From positions 4,096,001 to 4,160,000 of the forward strand of contig NZ_CP085636.1 of the NCBI RefSeq assembly GCF_027571385.1: DNA of 64,000 bases. Reading direction: 5' to 3'. The stretch is from Shewanella sp. MTB7 (lineage in GTDB: Bacteria; Pseudomonadota; Gammaproteobacteria; Enterobacterales; Shewanellaceae). The translations under genes were made by a program, and so were the position numbers. Below, piece after piece: positions 1-11,200 of this stretch; position 1 is the stretch's first letter, and the number at the start of each line of letters is the position of its first letter. The notes below the pieces were generated by a model. The model was not told where the DNA came from and ran no database searches. It saw only the letters and a program-made list of their open reading frames with translations.

Positions 1-1683
1 GGGAATTAACATCAGCTCCTGATATGTTTCAGGTAATCTTTGCTTCCACCTGCCGGGCAAGTGATACCAGCCAAAAGCACTAGACAGGATTGAAACCGGC
101 AGTAAGATCAACAAGACTAAGATCCCCGGCAGATTATCCTCGATTAAAGGAGCAAGCCAAAGCCCAGCCAAAAATCCCAAGATGACAGTGGGTAAGGCTT
201 CCATAATTTCAATGGTGGGTTTGACGACAGCGCGGACTTTAGGAGACATGAAATATGCGGTGTACACAGCACCAGCCAGTGCTAAAGGCGTAGCGAATAG
301 CATGGCATAGAATGCGGCTTTCATGGTACCGAACGCCAGCGGCATTAAGCTTAACTTAGCTTCAAAATCATCAGAACCTGAAGTTGATTGCCATACATAT
401 TTAGGCTCTGGGTACCCCTCATACCAGACCTTGTTCCACATGGCGTTCCATGACACTTCAGGGTGTTCATTTTTCACGCTAAATAGGTGTAATTGATCAC
501 CCGCTTCGACAACAAGTGCATTAGATCGCGGGCTAAAGCCCATTATCTTAGGGTCATTGAGATCAAATGTCTCAGAAAACAGCTTACGTTGACTGGTGGT
601 ATAGAGCAGTGAAAGCTCGCCTTGCTCACTGATTGTGATAAAGCTTTTTCGATAGAATTCACTGGCAATACTGGCAATAGGCCCAAGTTTATCGAAACTT
701 CTTATCTCTTGATATTGACGACCCTTTTCACCATTAACTTGAAAATACTGAGCCACTAAACCTGAATCATAACTCACAAGCAGTGAACTGGCGCCTGCAA
801 GTAAACTCACCTTTTTTACTTTGGCATTGGCTAATTCAAGCTCGATCACTTGCATTAATTGCAAATCTTCAACATCGCGAATATCGTAAACAAATAACTT
901 ATCAGCGCTTCTTAAAATGAGTTGGCGCTGATCTGGTGTCATCAATTGCTGCTGAACAGAAAAAGGTGTTTCTTGAATAATTCCCTTCGACGAGACCCAT
1001 TCGACCTCTTCAGTCATCATGTTCTCTTCGCCCTCCTGACGCGCCAAACGCCAGACCTTAGCATCATCTTGATAGATAAAACTCATCATCTCACTGTTAT
1101 AACCAAAGGCTAGGTTATGAAGTGCTGAACCATTTTCATCAATGGTTAACGCATCCTGACCCGCAGGAAACCGAATCTCAGGTGTAATAAGGCGATGATT
1201 ATTCGGGTAGGTCACCCCAAAATTCACTTCAGCTAACAGGAGCTGACCATTATCTAAGCCGAGTGCAAATCGCTGTTCACTCGGTGCAGAGACCGCACCA
1301 CTGGAAACGTGTACACCATCAGGTAAAACCAAGTGTTCCCGCTCGATAAGTTTCCCTGCTGTAGCGGTGTAAAAATCTACCTGACCGGTGTCCGATACAC
1401 GGTAAATGATCTCATTTTGCTCATCGCTACCGACCATCAACGCGGGCGTTACATCACTGAACAGATCGACATTGATCACAGGCTTTACTTCAGCGCCGTC
1501 AAAGATAGGTTTAACTATGTATAGGAGATAAAAAAAGATCAATAACAGCGCCACAAAAACCATGGTTCCACCTATGGTCACTCCCACCTGAGTCAACTTG
1601 TCTGTTATAGCTCTGCGACGTGAACCTTTACCCATAAGTAGGTTTTTAACCTTAGGTTCAGATTTTATCGCTTGAGTATCCAT
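1..1683 (-). CDS. pstC: PstC-like phosphate ABC transporter permease (3' end outside window)
   Basis: Inner-membrane permease subunit of a phosphate (Pst-type) ABC importer. The minus-strand frame is open from an ATG at 1683 to the window edge: 561 codons, no stop. It starts MDTQAIKSEPKVKNLL, has a first membrane segment at about residues 34-57, then roughly 370 residues of soluble periplasmic sequence. The permease core begins near residue 430 (LSLMPLAFGTMKAAFYAM) and contains EALPTVILGFLAGLWLAP, the EAA-type loop typical of PstC. The large insert between the first and second membrane segments matches the long PstC variants of Shewanella and Vibrio as I recall them; ordinary PstC is about 320 residues. 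Its repeated strand-rich pattern suggests a beta-propeller-like fold, which is inference. The partner permease and ATPase would lie beyond position 1. No clear Pho box was seen upstream. Confidence 0.85.
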   Translation of the reverse strand, partial: MDTQAIKSEPKVKNLLMGKGSRRRAITDKLTQVGVTIGGTMVFVALLLIFFYLLYIVKPIFDGAEVKPVINVDLFSDVTPALMVGSDEQNEIIYRVSDTGQVDFYTATAGKLIEREHLVLPDGVHVSSGAVSAPSEQRFALGLDNGQLLLAEVNFGVTYPNNHRLITPEIRFPAGQDALTIDENGSALHNLAFGYNSEMMSFIYQDDAKVWRLARQEGEENMMTEEVEWVSSKGIIQETPFSVQQQLMTPDQRQLILRSADKLFVYDIRDVEDLQLMQVIELELANAKVKKVSLLAGASSLLVSYDSGLVAQYFQVNGEKGRQYQEIRSFDKLGPIASIASEFYRKSFITISEQGELSLLYTTSQRKLFSETFDLNDPKIMGFSPRSNALVVEAGDQLHLFSVKNEHPEVSWNAMWNKVWYEGYPEPKYVWQSTSGSDDFEAKLSLMPLAFGTMKAAFYAMLFATPLALAGAVYTAYFMSPKVRAVVKPTIEIMEALPTVILGFLAGLWLAPLIEDNLPGILVLLILLPVSILSSAFGWYHLPGRWKQRLPETYQELMLIP

Positions 1684-1858
1684 TAAAACCTCGTTAATTA
1701 AGTCATCGGTTGACTTTTCACTGGGATTATTTCGATTGCTATGCTAAAAAGAGTCAAGCTCTTAATTCAGATAACTAGCATTATATGACGCAAAGATGAC
1801 ACTAGTGTTACAGCGGATTAGGCTAGAGAGAATAATTAATCATAGGAGAAATATCAAC

Positions 1859-2353
1859 ATGTTACGCTACTTAGTTACTCTTCAGGTACCGGATAAAAAT
1901 GGATTGGTTGAACAGATTTCTCATGCTGTAAGTCGACATGGAGGAAACTGGTTAGATTCAGAACTGCGTCACATTGATGGTATTTTTGCCGCCATCCTAT
2001 TATTAGAGGTTCCTGCATCAAATTGGGAGACCTTAGTCGAAAATCTAGAATGTATTGAAGGCTTAAGTTTAACCTTTGCAAAAACCAGCAAAGAACCTCT
2101 ACTATCTACCCATAAAAGCTACTCTTTAGTCGCCTATGACAGGCCCGGTTTAGTGCATGATATATCAAATAAAATCAGTGCTCTTGGAATAAACATTGAA
2201 CATTTTAGTACCCGTTATGAAAGTGCTGGTCATACCGGAGTCGCCCTCTTTAGAGCAAACTTTGATGTAGGCATGAACAGTGACGAACAAGAGGAACGAC
2301 TAAGCCAAGCCCTTTACGCCATAGGTGATGATGTCGTGTTAGACGAAATCTAG
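1859..2353 (+). CDS. gcvR: Double ACT-domain regulator, GcvR-like
   Basis: A 164-residue protein made of two ACT domains (about residues 3-75 and 88-160), the architecture of GcvR, the co-repressor that works with GcvA on the glycine cleavage operon. Motifs include VTLQVPDKNGLVEQIS at the start of the first domain and SLVAYDRPGLVHDISNKIS at the start of the second. I chose the ATG at 1859 because AGGAGA at 1844-1849 sits 9 bases upstream; the longer frame opening at 1796 adds residues with no family resemblance. GcvR proteins are usually 170-190 residues, so this is slightly short. A strong hairpin follows the stop. Other ACT-only regulators cannot be excluded. Confidence 0.8.
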   Translation: MLRYLVTLQVPDKNGLVEQISHAVSRHGGNWLDSELRHIDGIFAAILLLEVPASNWETLVENLECIEGLSLTFAKTSKEPLLSTHKSYSLVAYDRPGLVHDISNKISALGINIEHFSTRYESAGHTGVALFRANFDVGMNSDEQEERLSQALYAIGDDVVLDEI

Positions 2354-2365
2354 CTAAACATCTGT

Positions 2366-2397
2366 ATTTATAAGGGAGGAGCATCTCCCTTATAAAT
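2366..2397 (+). terminator. Hairpin after gcvR-like gene
   Basis: A perfect 13-bp inverted repeat (ATTTATAAGGGAG / CTCCCTTATAAAT) with a 6-base loop begins 12 bases after the stop. It lacks a long trailing T run, but the outer stem is A/T rich. Probable terminator. Confidence 0.6.
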
Positions 2398-2602
2398 ATC
2401 AATCAAGATCACCTTAAAGCACTCCACTGCAGATCCTATACTTCCATCCAAACAATCGAAAAAATCAATCAAGAATCATGTCAACAATCTGATAGACTAC
2501 TCGAAAATAAACACTATTAAATACAAGAGTCAATGGGGACAGGATTAACTCTCCCTGCAGAGCAAAAACGCACTTGCCAACAATTCAGGCTAGGAATACC
2601 TC

Positions 2603-3418
2603 ATGTTAGGACTTATAAGAAAAATGCGCGCCACGCTGGATGATAACCAACAGGTGCAATACCAACTGCCAATCGGTGATCAGTTACTCGACATGAACCC
2701 ACTGATAGGCACGACAGTGACCTTGACCCATACGGGTAAAATTTGTTGCAGTAATTGCGGTAAGAAAACCAAGAAGAGTTACTCTCAAGGCCATTGCTTT
2801 GTCTGTATGAAGAAACTGGCCAGTTGTGATATGTGCATCATGAAACCTGAGACTTGCCATTTTGCACAAGGAACCTGTCGTGAGCCCCAGTGGGGAGAAG
2901 CGAACTGTTTCGTGCCGCACTATGTTTATCTTTCAAATACTTCAGGACTTAAAGTGGGCATTACCCGTCACACTCAGTTACCTACCCGCTGGATAGATCA
3001 GGGCGCGACTCAAGGCCTGCCTATTTTGAAAGTATCAAGCAGACAAATTTCAGGTCTTGTGGAAGTTGAACTGGCTAAAATGATTGCCGATAAAACTAAC
3101 TGGCGCACTATGCTCAAGGGCAATGCAGAAGATATAGATCTCAAAGCTAAGGCCGCAGAACTACTGCCTGAAGTTGAACATAAAATATATGAGATCTGCA
3201 TGACTAATGGAGAGTACGCCATTGAGAAGTTAGATGAAGAGATACAGGGCATTCACTTTCCTGTGACTGAATTCCCCACCAAAATCAGCTCACATAATTT
3301 CGATAAAGACCCCGTCGTTAGCGGGATATTACTCGGCATTAAGGGGCAATATTTAATCTTCGATACAGGGGTAATTAATCTTAGAAAGTTTACCTCTTAT
3401 GAGATCAGTGTTAGCTAA
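2603..3418 (+). CDS. DUF2797 family protein
   Basis: A 271-residue soluble protein that I assign to the DUF2797 family; function unknown. The N-terminal half has a cysteine cluster (CCSNCGKKTK, HCFVCMKKLASCDMC, then TCHFAQGTCREP, about residues 48-93) that looks like metal-binding knuckles. After it comes HYVYLSNTSGLKVGITRHTQLPTRW, reminiscent of the GIY-YIG nuclease core (Y-x-Y then G-x-T plus R). A nucleic-acid-related role is inference only. AGGAA lies a short distance before the ATG at 2603; an ATG at residue 9 is an alternative start. A small terminator follows, so it is probably monocistronic. Confidence 0.8.
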   Translation: MLGLIRKMRATLDDNQQVQYQLPIGDQLLDMNPLIGTTVTLTHTGKICCSNCGKKTKKSYSQGHCFVCMKKLASCDMCIMKPETCHFAQGTCREPQWGEANCFVPHYVYLSNTSGLKVGITRHTQLPTRWIDQGATQGLPILKVSSRQISGLVEVELAKMIADKTNWRTMLKGNAEDIDLKAKAAELLPEVEHKIYEICMTNGEYAIEKLDEEIQGIHFPVTEFPTKISSHNFDKDPVVSGILLGIKGQYLIFDTGVINLRKFTSYEISVS

Positions 3419-3432
3419 CACATTGTATTTAT

Positions 3433-3454
3433 AGGGCTAGAAACTGGCCCTTTT
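3433..3454 (+). terminator. Terminator after DUF2797 gene
   Basis: AGGGC / GCCCT stem (3433-3437 with 3447-3451) with a 9-base loop, followed by TTTT, 14 bases after the stop. Typical short rho-independent terminator. Confidence 0.65.
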
Positions 3455-3627
3455 AGACTTCCAATAAAACCACTGAACAGTCACCCCAAATATCACTGTA
3501 ATTAATTCCCTTAGATTACACATGGACAAAACACTCACATTAATTTAACATTTAAATAACATGGAAGTTAGTCGACTCATTAGTATAATAATTTAACTAC
3601 TAATAGAAAAACACAAGGGAGTGTATC

Positions 3628-3939
3628 GTGACAGATTTAACACCAGTTATTCCCCCCTATCAAACCTTCAAACAACTTATTGGTAGAGCAGTAAATGTTG
3701 AAGATACCCAAGGCAACTCTCTCGAGCTCATTTTAGATGAAGTCGTTCCCGGATCTGCCCATAGCCAAAATTATGAAAGCTTTACCACACGTCTAAAAGA
3801 CACCTTACCCAACCGCGTTCCACAAGGTTGCTATACCTTCAGCCACCCAATGATTGGCAAGCAATGGCTATTTTGCTCAGCAATCTCAGCCACTCAATAT
3901 GAAATTGTCATTAATAGGGAAGCAGAGACTAAGCTATGA
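3628..3939 (+). CDS. DUF6916-like small protein
   Basis: A 103-residue soluble protein without signal peptide. Its pattern (FKQLIGRAVNVEDTQGNSLELILDEV, ESFTTRLKDT, VPQGCYTFSHPMIGKQWLFCSAI, YEIVIN) resembles the DUF6916 family, small beta-rich proteins often found beside microcystin-dependent/tail-collar proteins. A tail-collar gene lies 600 bases downstream, which supports the assignment. AAGGGAG lies about 9 bases upstream of the ATG. Its 3' end overlaps the convergent acetyltransferase gene by 11 bases. Function unknown. Confidence 0.65.
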   Translation: MTDLTPVIPPYQTFKQLIGRAVNVEDTQGNSLELILDEVVPGSAHSQNYESFTTRLKDTLPNRVPQGCYTFSHPMIGKQWLFCSAISATQYEIVINREAETKL

Positions 3940-4453
3940 CGTTATTACTCGCTCGGTTCTCGGCTCGCCACTCCATTAACAGATACACCTCGTCGGTCAC
4001 CGTCTTTAACTTAAAACCCAAACGTTCATATAAACCTCTGGCTGGATTATTTCGCTCAACGTGTATGGTCACAGCTAAACCTAAATCTCTAGCTTCAGCA
4101 AACAAGTTTTCAAACAACTTAGTTGAAATGCCTAAACCACGAAACTCAGGTAACAAAGAGATATCAACGATACGGATCTCTTGACGTTCATCGAGCCAGT
4201 AATCAACAAACAAGCGACCTACAGACTGATTCTGTAAATAGATAATATTAAACCTGTCAGCTGAGTAATGCTGACAATAGTAACGGTACTGGGCATTGAA
4301 CTGCTCAGATAAAAAGGAATTTAATTGCGATTCAGGCCAGTTAGCAGCAGCAAATTCATCTCGGCGAACACTGGTATAGAGGCGTAATAGAAAGGGCAAA
4401 TCGACTTCACTATGAGGTTTTAAAACCAGTGAAGAGAGTTGTAAATCGCTCAT
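3929..4453 (-). CDS. GNAT family N-acetyltransferase
   Basis: A 174-residue GNAT acetyltransferase, transferring an acetyl group from acetyl-CoA to an unknown amine. The acetyl-CoA pyrophosphate-binding motif A is seen as LPEFRGLGISTKLFENLFAEA, followed by ARGLYERLGFKLK, the usual alpha4-beta7 element. It is antisense between the DUF6916-like and tail-collar genes, an arrangement I recall for microcystin-dependent-protein cassettes, so it may modify a product of that cassette (inference). The start at 4453 is divergent from the tail-collar gene, with about 80 bases between them. Its stop lies inside the end of the DUF6916-like gene. Confidence 0.85.
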   Translation of the reverse strand: MSDLQLSSLVLKPHSEVDLPFLLRLYTSVRRDEFAAANWPESQLNSFLSEQFNAQYRYYCQHYSADRFNIIYLQNQSVGRLFVDYWLDERQEIRIVDISLLPEFRGLGISTKLFENLFAEARDLGLAVTIHVERNNPARGLYERLGFKLKTVTDEVYLLMEWRAENRASNNVIA

Positions 4454-4533
4454 GTTTGGACATTTTTATGCAGTAAATGATGAGTACCCAACATACGCAA
4501 AGGAATGAAAATAACAAGCTTAGGAGAGTAACA

Positions 4534-5142
4534 ATGTCAGAACCTTTTATAGGTGAAATCAAAATGGTGTCCTTTAATTATGCCCCTCGTAGCTACGCTA
4601 AATGCGATGGAGCCCTTCTTCCTATTTCACAAAATGATGCCATGTATGCACTGTTAGGTACGCAGTATGGTGGAGATGGTCGAACAAACTTTAAACTACC
4701 CGATCTACGAGGACGAACGCCTATGCATCAAGGAAATGGGCCAGGTCTTACTTCTCGCGCGATGGGACAAAGTTTTGGTAGCCAAACCAACAGATTAGAT
4801 ATATCACAGCTCCCTACTCACTCGCACTCACTTGCCGACATTGAAGCGCCTATTAATGCTGAATTGAATATTAGCATTCCCGCTTCAAGTGAAAATGCCA
4901 CTCAAGACTCACCTATCGATGGTGTGATGGCAACAGCCATTTCAGCAGGGCGAGCAGTGCCCTCTTACGCCGCCGAGTCAAACGGGGATATGAAAGCCTT
5001 TAAAGCGGGGTTTAATACCACCGCACAGCTTAACGGTAACACTCAAAATACCGATAATAATACTGAAATTAACAATCTGCAGCCAGTGCAAGTCGTTAAT
5101 TTTATTATCGCTCTGCTGGGAATCTTCCCTCCGAGAAGCTAA
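4534..5142 (+). CDS. Microcystin-dependent / phage tail-collar protein
   Basis: A 202-residue protein with an N-terminal tail-collar domain: FIGEIKMVSFNYAPRSYAKCDG, LLGTQYGGDGRTNFKLPDLRGR, then LPTHSHSL, and a C-terminal PVQVVNFIIALLGIFPPR. These are hallmarks of the MdpB/microcystin-dependent family, which is named for a cyanobacterial gene and is found on many bacterial chromosomes outside prophages. There is no signal peptide. The ATG at 4534 has AGGAGA at 4522-4527; the longer frame from 4477 is less likely. No other phage genes are nearby, so this is not a prophage remnant. A strong terminator separates it from the giant surface protein, but the same cassette logic may apply. Role unknown, probably trimeric fibre-like. 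Confidence 0.85.
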   Translation: MSEPFIGEIKMVSFNYAPRSYAKCDGALLPISQNDAMYALLGTQYGGDGRTNFKLPDLRGRTPMHQGNGPGLTSRAMGQSFGSQTNRLDISQLPTHSHSLADIEAPINAELNISIPASSENATQDSPIDGVMATAISAGRAVPSYAAESNGDMKAFKAGFNTTAQLNGNTQNTDNNTEINNLQPVQVVNFIIALLGIFPPRS

Positions 5143-5165
5143 TTATTATTTTTGAAAATCTTACA

Positions 5166-5189
5166 AGAGCAGCTCTGCTGCTCTATTTT
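5166..5189 (+). terminator. Terminator after tail-collar gene
   Basis: Perfect 8-bp stem AGAGCAGC / GCTGCTCT with a 3-base loop, followed by ATTTTA. It lies between the tail-collar gene and the giant gene and overlaps the latter's leader. Confidence 0.75.
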
Positions 5190-5212
5190 AAAAAATAACC
5201 AGGATGACCACC

Positions 5213-8200
5213 ATGAATAGGCTCTCACTCCACACAATGACACTTATTGCAGTGACTATTTTTTCCCCTTGGGTACACAGTGCTGCCGATGTGGACTTTA
5301 TCGGTGTAGTAGCCAATGCCAACCTAGGTCAACCCTATATCCATGGTGATTTTACTTTTGATCAAGATGTTAGTGGAGGTGGAGCTGAATTTATTGGGAT
5401 AATTGGTGGGGGAGCAATAGGAAACGTGGATGGGGGCTTAAACTCCAACATAGTGACCTTTAAAACAACAGACGGTAGTGAGTTTAGCCTTGTTTCTTTC
5501 CAACTGGAATCGGCAGCAGGCGATGATATTTACCTCGTTTCCGCTTATAAGGATGGTACAATACTCATTGGCGAAAGTTGGAATTTAACTGGCCAATATG
5601 GTTCTTACTTTACCTTTACCCCCACGAGTACACTTTTTAACGACACTGATGAGATACGGATAAGTAATAATGACAATTCAATCGGATTTATTGTTGTTAA
5701 CCTCGACAATATCGACGTTGATGTTGCCGTTCCACCTAACTCAGCCCCAATCACAGCCAACTTCAATGGTGACAGCTTCAGCTACACCGAAGGCGATGGA
5801 ACACAAACACTCGATCAGGGGACCAGCGCAACACTGACCGATGCTGACAGCGCCAACCTCAATGATGGTAATCTGACACTCACCATCACCTCAGGCAAAG
5901 ATGCAACAGAAGACTTATTATCAATCGATACTAGCGGTTCAGTCACATTAGCGGGAATCACTGCAGGCAACAATGTATCAATAACAGGCCCTGGCGTCGT
6001 TGGCACCTTGGGCAATAATATCGCTGCAGGGAATGACTTTGTCATCAACTTAAACGCCACAGCAACCCCTGCACATCTGCAAACATTAGTACGCGCCCTC
6101 ACCTACCAAAACAGCGATATTGATAATCCCACTACAGGGGCTCGAAATATACGTTTAACAGTCAATGATGGTGATGGCGGCACATCAGCTAATGCCGATA
6201 TCACTGTGACGGTAGCTGGCAGCAATGATGCTCCAGTTCTCACCAATTTGAGTGGAGATAGCTTAAATTATAATGAGGGTGATGGTGCTAAACTGATCGA
6301 CCAAGCCGCTAATGCCAGTCTAAACGACGTAGACTCATCTGATTTTAATACAGGTAACCTAAGCGTTTCTATTATTACCAATAAAGATGCTGCTGAAGAT
6401 ATTTTAGGTTTTGATAATAGCGTGACAACAAGCGGCGGTGCAGGAGATACTGTCACCATTAGTGCAACAAACGTAGGTACGCTAGCAAACTCCATCTCTG
6501 CTGGTAATGACTTAGTTGTTAACTTTACGAACAATGCCAACCCAGCGTTAATTCAAGCCCTTATCCGCAGCGTGACTTACACCAATAGTGATAACCTGAT
6601 CCCGACGCAAAGTACACGAACGGTAAGATTTACCGTGTCTGATGGTGATGGTGGAACCAGTTCAAATAATGATACGAGTGTTATCGTCAGCCAAGTTAAC
6701 GGTGCTCCCCTAGGGAGCAATAAGACGTTAACCCCCAACCAAGCGAGCATTCTCCCCCTTACCACCAGCGATTTTAGTTACAGCGATCCTGAAGGTGACA
6801 CATTAAACCGTATCACTATCATCAATGCACCTGCCAGCGGTTCACTCTGGGTTGATCTAGATGCGAGTAACAGCATAAATAATGCTGAATCGGCGCTCAC
6901 TTCCAGCGATACTGTCACTAAAGCAAACTTAGATGCGAGCTTATTAAAATACAGCCCCAGTGGGTCAACAAGTACTAATTTCACCTTTACCGTCAATGAT
7001 GGCAGTGCTGACTCCGCAAGCAATTACACCATCACATTAACGGTTAATGCCCAGCCTACAGTGACCATTAATCAAGCTTCGGGACAGAGCGATCCCACCA
7101 ATAATGCCACCGTGACGTTCGACGTGGTGTTTAATGAATCTATCTCAGGCTTTGATATAACAGATATCGACTTAAGTGGCGATGTGACTGCCAATGTGAC
7201 CTCGGTTTCCGCTTCTTCTGGCACAGGTTTTACCGTCACAACCAATATCAATGCCAATGAGGGCGATATTATCGCTCAAATCATTGCGGGCGGAGTGACC
7301 GATGCCTCTGGGGCCACGAACCAACCCAGTACCAGCACTGACAACACAATAGAATACGATATTAGTGCACCAGCAAGCCCAAGTGGTTTAGACCTTGTCA
7401 TCAGCTCAGATTCAGGCAACAGTGATAGCGATAATCTCACTTCTGATACAACACCTGAGATTTCAGGCAATGGTGAAACAGGAGCAAGCATTACGCTATT
7501 TAGTGATATTGATCACAGCGGCACTCTCAATGGTAGTGAAGCCTCAGTAACAACAAGTGTCAGCACGGGGACTTGGTCAGTGTCAATGCCGACTATAGCC
7601 AGTACAAGCCACTCTTTAAAAGCATTTCAAACCGATCCTGCCGGTAACGCGTCACCAGTGAGTGCTACTCTCACCATAGAGATAGATACCGTTGCTCCTA
7701 GCGGACATGGTGCAGTTATTGATCAAGACCCGATAAATAACGGTAATCAAGATTCGGTCAGTTTTACCTTTACTGCAGGCGAGGTAAGCAGCAATTACTC
7801 ATACACATTAACCAGCTCTGGTGGCGGAACACCTTTGACAGGTACTGGCACGCTATCAACAGCAATCGATACCATAACCAATATTGATGTCAGTAGCTTA
7901 ACTGATGGGACATTGACCCTTAGCACGATTTTAACTGATGCTGCAGGTAACAGTGCTGCGGCAGTAAACGATACCAGCGTTAAAGACAGCAGTGCGCCAA
8001 ACGGGCACGATGTCAGCATAGATCAAGCACTTATTTTAACCTCCAACGATAATGCACTGAGTTTCACATTTTCAGGAGCTGAATCCGGTGCTAACTTCGT
8101 CTATACAATCAACTCCAGTGGTGGAGGAAGTATTAACGGAACGGGGTCTTTAACCACAGTAAATGACACCATCTCCAATATCGATATGACGTCTCTTAGC

Positions 8201-11200
8201 GATGGAGTCTTAACTCTATCAGTGGTTGTAACTGACATTAACGGTAATGCAGCAACGGCAGTAATCGATACCGTAAACAAAGATGCCTTAGGCCCTGTGA
8301 TTCAATCTGTAGGATTAAACACTGGCAACATTAAGGCTGATGAGACCATCTTAGTCTCTGTGCAGTTTGATGATATCGTAATACTTTCAGGGTCTAACTC
8401 TACAGCCACGCTTTCAATTGGCGGCATCAGCCGAACCGCGGTTTATACCAGTGGGCACAACACATCCAGCTTAGACTTTAGTTATACTGTTATTAGTGGT
8501 GATAACGACAGTGATGGTGTCACGCTAACATCTGTTCAAGGGAATTCTGATACAGCGAAAGATGCCAATGGCAACGATGTCGACTTTAGCTTTACAGCTT
8601 TTACTGAAGCAAATTTACTCGTTGATACACAAACTCCGGTAGTGGCAACACCACTTCAGGCATCGCAAACAGTCAATGCAGATACGCTAACCTTATCTCA
8701 AAACAATTACCCAGAAGATGGGATCACTGTGATTGCACTCTCCGATTCAGATGGCAATGGTATCGCTGACAATAATACGCCATTAGCCAGTATCACATCA
8801 AACTCAGGCTCATGGTCTCTAACCCTTAATCTGTCTCAAAATGCGGATAACTACTTTATCTTGCGCACTACAGATCAAGCTGGAAACATGACAGATACAG
8901 CAATAGGCAACTATCTTGAAGATTCGATAGCTCCAGACGATGCTATCATCTTGAGTCCTATTGCCCACGTGTATCAATCTACTAACACAATTACAATTCA
9001 AGGCAGCCAGAGTGAGAATGGGGTATCGGTAAGTCTCTATTCAGATGCTGATAACAATGGTGTCGCCGACAGTAATACAGCTGTGGCATCAAGCGTAGTT
9101 GTGGCAAACAGCTGGAACATAGCGCTAACCTTGTCCGATAATACAAATGCTAACTATGTGGTTATAGCTCAAGATGATGCAGGAAACAGTGCCCAAGCTG
9201 TGGATCTCGTTACCCTCACCCATGACAATATCAACCCTATCGCTGACATAACTATAGTAACAAGTTTAGATAACACTCCGACTCTTAGGGGGTCAGTGAC
9301 CGATGCAGGGGGAATAGCTAACCTATCTTTTACTTTGGAAGCCAGCGACAACACAATTTTTGGACCTTTCGATGCCGACAGCTTTAGCGATATAAATAGC
9401 GGTGAATGGCTCGACAGTGAACTGGCAAGTACGTTAATTGACGACAGCTATGACGCTCACCTCTCACCCATAGATCTAGCTGGCAATACACAAATCCTCA
9501 CTATTTCAGATGCGATCAGAATCGATACGATTAGTCCCAACGGGTACAGCATAGAAATAGAACAAGATAGGATCGATACCAACAATGAGTCGGCACTTAG
9601 CTTTATCATTACAGGTGGAAATATTGGTGAAAGTTTTATCTATCAGATAAGTGACGGCAGTAGCTCTGTCACTGGTAGCGGCACCATTAATATTAGCAAT
9701 AACAGTAATTCGCAAACCATCAGCAATATTGATGTCAGCAGTTTAAATGAAGGCACACTTACTTTAACACTTTCATTGACTGATATCGCTGGAAATCAAG
9801 GTCTGAATGTCACTGACAGTCTAAACAAGTTCTATAACCTTGCGCCAGTGATCACCCAAGGAAACACGATAACTGTCACCATGAGTGAAGATGCAACACC
9901 AACCCCCTTTAGTCTCAATTTAACCGCTTCAGATCAAGATGGTGATTCGCTCAACTGGCAAATAACCTCGGGGACGAATAAAGGAGCAGCTTTACTTCAG
10001 GTCTCTGGCTATAACACCACAGTCAGCTACCTTCCAACAGCGAACTTCAATGGCAATGACAGCTTAACAGTGCAAGTCAGTGATGGAAGCTTAACCTCAC
10101 AGATCACGATCAACATTGTAATCACAGCGGTTAACGATGCTCCAAGGATCTCAGGTAATCCAATCACTTCAATTAGTGAAGATATCCCCTTTAATTTTGC
10201 ACCTGTGGTTAGTGATATAGACAGCACCCTTCTTAGTTGCAGTATTAGCGGATTGCCAACATGGGCAAGTTTTAATACCGTAACAGGAGTGTTAAGTGGT
10301 ACTCCGACTAACGCAAACGTGGGAACTCATGAGCATATCATTATCACTGTAAAAGACAATTTAGGTGCTATAAAGAGCCTGCCAAGTTTTAGCATCACAG
10401 TGACCAATGTTAATGATGCGCCTGTTATCAGTGGCTCACCTGCCAGCTCTGTTGATGAAGACAGTCTTTACAGTTTCACGCCAACCATGCTTGATGCCGA
10501 CAGTGATGACACTCACCAGTTTTCAATCAGCAATAAACCTGACTGGGCAAACTTTAACAACAGCAACGGAACTCTGTCTGGCACTCCAGTCAATGAAAAT
10601 ATAGGCACAAGCAGTAATATCATTATCAGCGTCACCGACAGTGCCAACGCAACAGCAAGCCTGTCCGTCTTTAGCATTGAAGTTAATAATACGAATGACG
10701 TTCCTGTTCTCCATACTTCCGAGCTTGAAGCCAAAGAAGATTCTGAGCTATTGTTTAGCTTAAATATCAGTGATGATGACAATGATGAATTGACCCTTAC
10801 TTTAGTCACTCAGCCTCAACACGGCTCTCTTAACACCAGCGGTTCACTGTGGCGCTATCAAGCTGATACCAATTACCATGGCGATGACAATTTCACCATT
10901 CTCATTAACGATGAGGAAACCAGCTCAGAACCTATTGAGGTGAGTATCAATGTACTTCCCGTCAATGATGCTCCTCAGGCGCACAATGACAGTTTCGAAC
11001 TCGACTATACGCCCAACAGGAATTACAGTTTACCGGTTTTGGCTAACGATCAAGATGTCGACGAAGACACACTTACCTTAGTCAGTGCTCAGTCGAGTTT
11101 AGGCGAAGTGATAATAGAGAATGAAGCACTACTGCTTACTTTAAATTCAGGTGTCACTGGCGATATTAACTTAAGCTACCTCATCGTTGATCCAGATGGT

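Noticed and set aside
4534..5142. Tail-collar protein as evidence of a prophage
   Set aside because: No other phage gene, integrase or attachment site is nearby; the protein and its DUF6916/GNAT neighbours fit the chromosomal microcystin-dependent family.
5815..10809. Many antisense open frames inside the giant surface-protein gene
   Set aside because: They are by-products of its repetitive, Thr/Ser/Asp-rich codons; no ribosome sites or recognisable proteins.
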